DNA from: Phytophthora sp. 'mugwort'
Taxonomy: Eukaryota; Oomycota; Peronosporomycetes; Peronosporales; Peronosporaceae
Length of the DNA: 64,000 nt
Direction of reading: 5' to 3'
Assembly (NCBI GenBank): GCA_033558025.1
Contig: JAUCEF010000010.1
Location: forward strand, 645,001-709,000
Positions within the stretch are counted from its first letter, which is position 1, and every line of letters starts with the position of its first letter. The notes beneath the pieces were generated by a model that worked only from the letters and a program-made list of their open reading frames with translations, ran no database searches and was not told the origin of the DNA. A program made the translations under genes and the position numbers. This document shows, piece after piece, positions 59,628 to 64,000 of this stretch.

Positions 59628-61337
59628 ATGAGCACCTCGGGACGCCCCAGCGGCGTGGGCAGAGGATCTTTCTCGGCCGGCCGCAGCTCGGAGGTTGAGC
59701 GCATCATCGCCGCCGCCGACGTCGACACGACCTTCGCCGGCAAGAAGGCGCGCTACCGTGGCCGCCGATCCGTACGTCGTAGCTGTTTTAGCGATCAGGA
59801 GTGAAGGTCTCTAATGCTCTTTGCTTTATCTTCTACGCTGCTACTGTTACAGACGTGGCCCGGCGCTCTAGCGCTGTTGCTGCTGGTCGTGATATCCATT
59901 GCGGGCCTGACGTACTACGGCATTAAGGTGCATAGCGACGTGAACGAGACGGAGGCCAACAGTGAGGCTTCCAACGAGGCCAAGTACAGCGATGGCACGC
60001 AGATCGAGGACGGCAGCCCTACAGACCCGGCGTCGGACCTTGCAACCACCAACCCCAAGACATACCCGGTTAGAGGCTGTGAGCAACCCAACTACATCAG
60101 CAAGAATGGGCGCATATATGCACAGCTCTCGGACGGTACCTCTACGCAGATTGACATCAAGGGCATCAACTGGAAGGGCATGGAGGACGGGAAGGGTGTG
60201 CCCAAGGGCCTATGGGATAACCCGGTGGACGGTGACACGCTCTATCGTTACGCCTACTTCCTGCACTACAACAAGTTCAATGTCGTGCGCTTCCCGCTGT
60301 CGATTGACGCCGTCATGCGTAACACGGAAATCGACACGAACCTCATCAACACCAACTCGAACCGCGCGCTGGGCGCGGCCTCCCGCTATAACACGCTGCT
60401 GGGTCTGATGGTGGAGGGTCTGGGCCAGTTTAACATCGGTGTGGTGCTGGACTTCCACGTGCTGTCCTCATCGGACGACGACAGCTCGGGCCTGTGGTAC
60501 GGCTCGTCCATTAAGCTGGCTGATATTAAGACTGCCATCACGAACCTGGCTGAGGCCATGTGCGACTCGACGCACTTCAACATCATCGGCATTGATCTGA
60601 AGGACGGTCTGAGCACGGACGCGACGTGGGGCGACGGATCGGACACGGATTGGGCGGTGGCGGCTACGGAACTGGCCAACCACATGTTGACTAAGTGCCC
60701 CAAGTGGCTGGCCTTCGTGCAGGGTGTACAGGGTGAGAGTCACAAGGACACGTATGGTGCCCGTTCTATTAAGAACACTTTCTTGCCTGGCTCGGACCTC
60801 TCAGGCGTGAGTAAAGACCCCATTAAACTTGCCACAGACAACAAGGTCGTGTACGCACCCAAGTACTACTCGAGCTCGTACATCCCGCGTCTTTTCTTCT
60901 TCGAGGGCGGTTCGACAAATGGTGACCTGCTTGATGGTTACATCGAATATAACGATGCTGACCTGCTGGCCAACGTGAAGCTGAACATGAACTACTCGTT
61001 CGGTGCGGCTTTTGACACGGGTATGGCTGTGGTGCTTTCATCTTTCGGTGGTCTCGTGGGTGACCTTGACGCGACGAACGAGCAGACGAGTACACGCATT
61101 ATCAAGAATATTATCGCCCAGATGGCAGGCTCAACAGAACCGTACCTGGCGGGTGGCTTTTGGTGGACATTGAACCCTGACACGTTGTGGCCATACCCGG
61201 CTCCTGATGTATCCAACTCGACGGAGCAAGGTCTGGTGGATGATACGTGGCGCGTTGCGAACATGGATGTGCTGGAATTGCTGGCCTCTATGAACAAGAC
61301 CATGGACAGTGTAAAGTTCATCCCGTGCTCTACTTAA
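59628..61337 (+). CDS. Membrane-anchored GH5-family protein, probable pseudoenzyme
   Basis: Two exons, 59628-59771 and 59853-61337, with an 81-bp intron (GTACGT to GTTACAG); 542 residues. The first 48 residues are polar and Arg/Ser-rich. A membrane segment follows (ALALLLLVVISIAGLTYYGI, about 53-72), giving a type II anchor with the rest outside the plasma membrane. The remainder is a glycoside hydrolase family 5 fold (DIKGINWKGMEDG, FNVVRFPLSIDAV, IGVVLDFHVLSS, CPKWLAFVQGVQG, GGFWWTLNPDT). In active GH5_1-like enzymes strand 4 ends DLxNEP and strand 7 GEFG. Here these read DLKDGL (residues 299-300 at the NE position) and SSFG (Ser445 at the Glu position), so both catalytic glutamates are missing. 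A binding or structural cell-wall role is more likely than hydrolysis. Confidence 0.85.
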
Positions 61338-61582
61338 GTCATTCAGTGAGCTGAGGTAACCAGCGAGGTATACGCACTGCCAGAATTGCTTTTGGCGCTT
61401 TCATTACTACTTCATTTGCGGTTGTTTTTCTCTCTTTCATCCTTGGAGAGAAGGGAGACGTTAAGATATTAGTACACTTCTCTTTTCTCCATCAAGATGC
61501 CTCGGATACGTGGCCACTGCCTGGTCATTAAGCCATTACTTGTCTGTCCACTGGAGCACACATCTTTTAATTGCTCAGTACT

Positions 61583-63283
61583 CTACTTCCGCATCTTCTG
61601 TGCACGGCCACTGCGCTTGGTGCCAACGGAGGCCTTATTATTGTCGGTAGCAGGTGGAAGGAACGACGAAGTGATGTTGCCAAAACCGCTTGTGGCTACT
61701 GTGGGCGCTGTGAAGCCTCCTGGGGCGGAGGCTGCTACCGTTGATCCCGTAGCGAGTGGAGTAGCCGTGATGCTCGTTGTTGTGGCAAGGGGAGCGACGG
61801 ACGTGGCTGTGCTGCTTGCGAGGTTGAACGACACCGTCTTAGCCGGGGCAGACGCAGCCGTCGAGCCGAAACCGAATCCGTTAGTAGGCGCAGGAGTAGA
61901 CGACGCAGGCGCCGCCGTTCCGAAGCCAAAACCTGTCGTAGCAGCGGCAGGAGCCACAGCAGTCGGCTGCGGGGCCACAATTGTGGGCGCAACGCTAGTG
62001 CGGAAGCGAATCTTGTCGATAGCCTGACGTTTATCCGCCTCGCTGCTCTTCTTTCGCTTGTCGAACGGGTTCTGGAAAGCAGCCGGGTTCTTTTCACCGT
62101 GTCGCGCCAGGTCCTCCTGCATCTTCGCCAAGAACAGTTGCCGCATCTCTTCAGCTTTCTCATGTACCTCAGCGACGCGAGCGGCTGCCTGCATGAGCGC
62201 AGCATTCTGTGCAAGCAAAATCTGCTGCAGCTGTGCGGGCGCAGGTGCTGCAGTCCTAGACGTGTTAGCAGCACCACTTCGTCCGTCGTTTAGCGGTTTG
62301 AATTGTGCTTCCACATCTTCAATTTGCGCCTTGATAGCTGCCATCTTCTGCTCGTAGTGGTCCAATAACTCCCAGTAGTAGGGCGACGGCATCTCCACAC
62401 GTCGCATAACGTGGTACATGTTGGGTGCACCGCTGTTGCTGGTACTGTCCAGACTGCGGCGGCTGAGCGTAGCAGCATCCACCTGATGAAGCAATTGCCT
62501 GACGTCTTGACGTACGTGCTGCACAGCGGCAGCCTGGCGGTCCTGGCGATTGCGTCTTGTCAACACATCCTGCTCCAACCGGGCCATGTTCTCACGTAGC
62601 ACTTCCATTTGGCGGGGCGACACCGTCTTGAGGAAGGCGTCCGACTGGTCCTGCTCCTTTAGGAAGGCCTGAAACTGCGTCATGTTCTTCTTCACGTCAT
62701 CCGGTAGCGCTTCAAACGCCGTCTCCAACGTGATCGGAGGGCCACTACATAGCACACCCACACACAAAACAGCAACAAACTGTTCCGTCGATACACCGTC
62801 AACCTCTCACACTTGCTGCAATTCACCACGTACGCTGGTTGATTAGCAGCTGTTGGTTGTGCTGTAGCGGCACCAAAGCCAAAGCCCCCGAAGCCTCCTG
62901 TCGCCGCCGCCGGCTGCTGCGTTGCTGTCGTCCCGAAGCCTCCAAAGCCGAATCCTGTAGCTGCAGGCGTCGAGGCGGTCCCAGTGCCGCCAAAGAGGCT
63001 GGGAGTGGTGGCTGCTGGGGCGGCCGCACCGAAGCTGAAGCCCGTAGAGGGGGCGGCGGTAGTTTTCGCGCCAAAGCTGAAGCCGCTCGATGCCGTGGGT
63101 GCCGCCGATGTGTTCGCGCCGAAACTAAAGCCACTGGAGGCCGCTGGCGTGGCGCCGAAGCTGAAGCCTGCGAGGCAAATGAGTGAGCTTAAAGAGGTTA
63201 TGCAGATAGGGGGAAGGGAGGGGCTGGCGTATACCGGACGAGGACGCGGGCGCCGCCGTGGTGGCGCCGAACGAGAAGGCCAT
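61583..63283 (-). CDS. NUP58: FG-repeat nucleoporin of the Nup58/Nup45 type
   Basis: Three exons on the minus strand: 63283-63235, 63167-62834 and 62744-61583. Introns are 67 bp (GTATAC to CTCGCAG) and 89 bp (GTACGT to TATGTAG); phases agree, giving 514 residues. The N-terminus starts MAFSFGATTAAPASSSG and has many FSFGA/FGFG repeats, the phenylalanine-glycine sequences that bind transport receptors in the nuclear pore. A helical core (about 130-330) follows, with LETAFEALPDDVKKNMTQFQ and the Nup58-typical PSPYYWELLDHYEQKMAAIK. A second, weaker FG region (GFGFGTAAPA, NGFGFGSTAA) lies in the C-terminal third. Nup58 pairs with Nup54 and Nup62 in the central channel. The choice of donor at 62833 is fixed by reading phase. 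Confidence 0.9.
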
Positions 63284-63495
63284 GGGGACTGGTTGGTGCT
63301 ATTAGGCAGCGCCACTTAAAACTAACATCACCTTACAGCATTGTGTATAGCACACTGTTTTCTAAACTAATGTACCGTATAGGACTGGTTGATTCCGACA
63401 TTACCGTATTGTCGTAGTCCTAGGCGTCGTTTACTGCAGCAAACCGACCAATTAAAACTAACGATCCTACAGCAGATGGTATATTACTAACGCTA
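63284..63495. promoter_or_regulatory. Short divergent intergenic region
   Basis: 212 bp between the start of the nucleoporin gene (minus) and the pogo-like ORF (plus). AT-rich, with no clear core-promoter motif by eye. It must hold the nucleoporin promoter. Confidence 0.4.
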
Positions 63496-64000
63496 ATGAA
63501 TGAGGTTATTTTAGGCTCTCCCACAGATAAAAGAATGGCCCACGTGGACCAGTCCGTGCACTCTCAAGAACCGCCCCGACAAGACAGAAGAATGGGCCGC
63601 CCTCGCATCAATGGCCAGGGCAAGAAGCGGAAGTCGTATAAGCGAACAGCTGTGTCATATTCGCACAAGAGAGACGTCCTGGAGTACATTGAAACTGGCC
63701 GGAACCTCGACGAAACCATCGCACGTTTATATGGGAAGCTGAAAGCAGTGACATTCGTGCTAAGAAGAAACAGATTAACAAGTGGGTTAAACAGTCCTCC
63801 ACTATCCAGGCAGCATGTGCCTCCGGCCGCGGACGCCACCAAAATCTACGCAATCTCGGTGAAGCAACTGTTTTGTCAAAAGACGCTAAAGAGAAGGGCT
63901 CGTCATTTGGCTGAACTCGCTCCGGAAGGATGGAGCCCCTGTCTCGAGGCTGATGCTACAGCTTTAATCAAAAGAAATAGCCCCTGAAAATGGCCTGGGC
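63496..64000 (+). pseudogene. pogo/Tigger-like transposase N-terminus, frameshifted, cut by window edge
   Basis: The first 75 or so codons (start 63496 or 63535) are basic and end in a helix-turn-helix-like stretch (KRKSYKRTAVSYSHKRDVLE, YIETGRNLDETIARLY). The frame then changes near 63735, and the continuation in another frame reads KKKQINKWVKQSSTIQAAC, ASGRGRHQNLRNLGEATVLS, resembling a CENP-B-type DNA-binding region. A second shift near 63890 gives LNSLRKDGAPVSRLM and ends KEIAPEN at the window edge. This resembles the N-terminal DNA-binding part of oomycete pogo-like transposases. No DDE region is in the window, so a domesticated DNA-binding protein is an alternative. Confidence 0.5.

Noticed and set aside
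62839..63319. Plus-strand frames (about 111-115 codons) over the nucleoporin N-terminus
   Set aside because: They are antisense to the FG repeats; low-complexity shadows.

Overview
The window looks like chromosomal DNA of an oomycete (Phytophthora/Peronospora-like). The reasons are the compact genes with 50-90 bp GT-AG introns, the mixture of Ty1/copia, chromodomain-type Ty3/gypsy, mariner and pogo-like elements, and host genes with eukaryotic or nuclear-encoded mitochondrial functions. The species cannot be fixed from the sequence. About three quarters of the window is repeat; the host genes lie in the last 14 kb.

1-30.3 kb: a satellite-like tandem array (period 712-713 bp, about 16.5 copies visible, running off the left edge). 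Its unit is a fragment of a copia-class retrotransposon (protease, pre-integrase and integrase start, minus strand). Four copies of a second copia family, all in + orientation, have inserted into the array at 10281-14559, 15158-19915, 20217-24982 and 25592-30339. Three have perfect 5-bp target-site duplications; the fourth has lost its right flank. The four elements have two LTR types, share a primer-binding site that matches a tRNA-Met anticodon arm, and are mosaics of one another. None has an intact gag-pol frame, though the copies at 15158 and 25592 are each broken by essentially one frameshift.

30.3-48.6 kb: decayed repeat sequence. It holds a 5'-truncated, frameshifted copia of another family (30340-34555, +), a gypsy RT/RNase H fragment (34556-35404, -), an unrecognised retroelement-like ORF (about 35410-36823, +), a long frameshifted gypsy element (about 37300-45557, -: gag, protease, RT, RNase H, integrase, chromodomain), a strikingly GATC-rich repeat block (about 46300-46810), and remnants of one or two unrecognised ORFs, one with an AT-hook-like motif.

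48.6-50.3 kb: a complete but inactivated mariner element (1690 bp) with 14-bp terminal inverted repeats and a TA duplication.

50.5-64 kb: host genes. In order: U1A/U2B''-type spliceosomal protein (+), glutaminyl-tRNA synthetase (+), a small protein with one C-terminal membrane segment (+), mitochondrial ribosomal protein bL34 (+, three exons), a chorismate-lyase-like protein (-, two exons), a membrane-anchored GH5 protein that lacks both catalytic glutamates (+, two exons), an FG-repeat nucleoporin of the Nup58 type (-, three exons), and at the right edge a decayed pogo-like DNA-binding ORF (+). The host genes look like ordinary neighbours rather than a pathway. No RNA genes or CRISPR arrays were seen.
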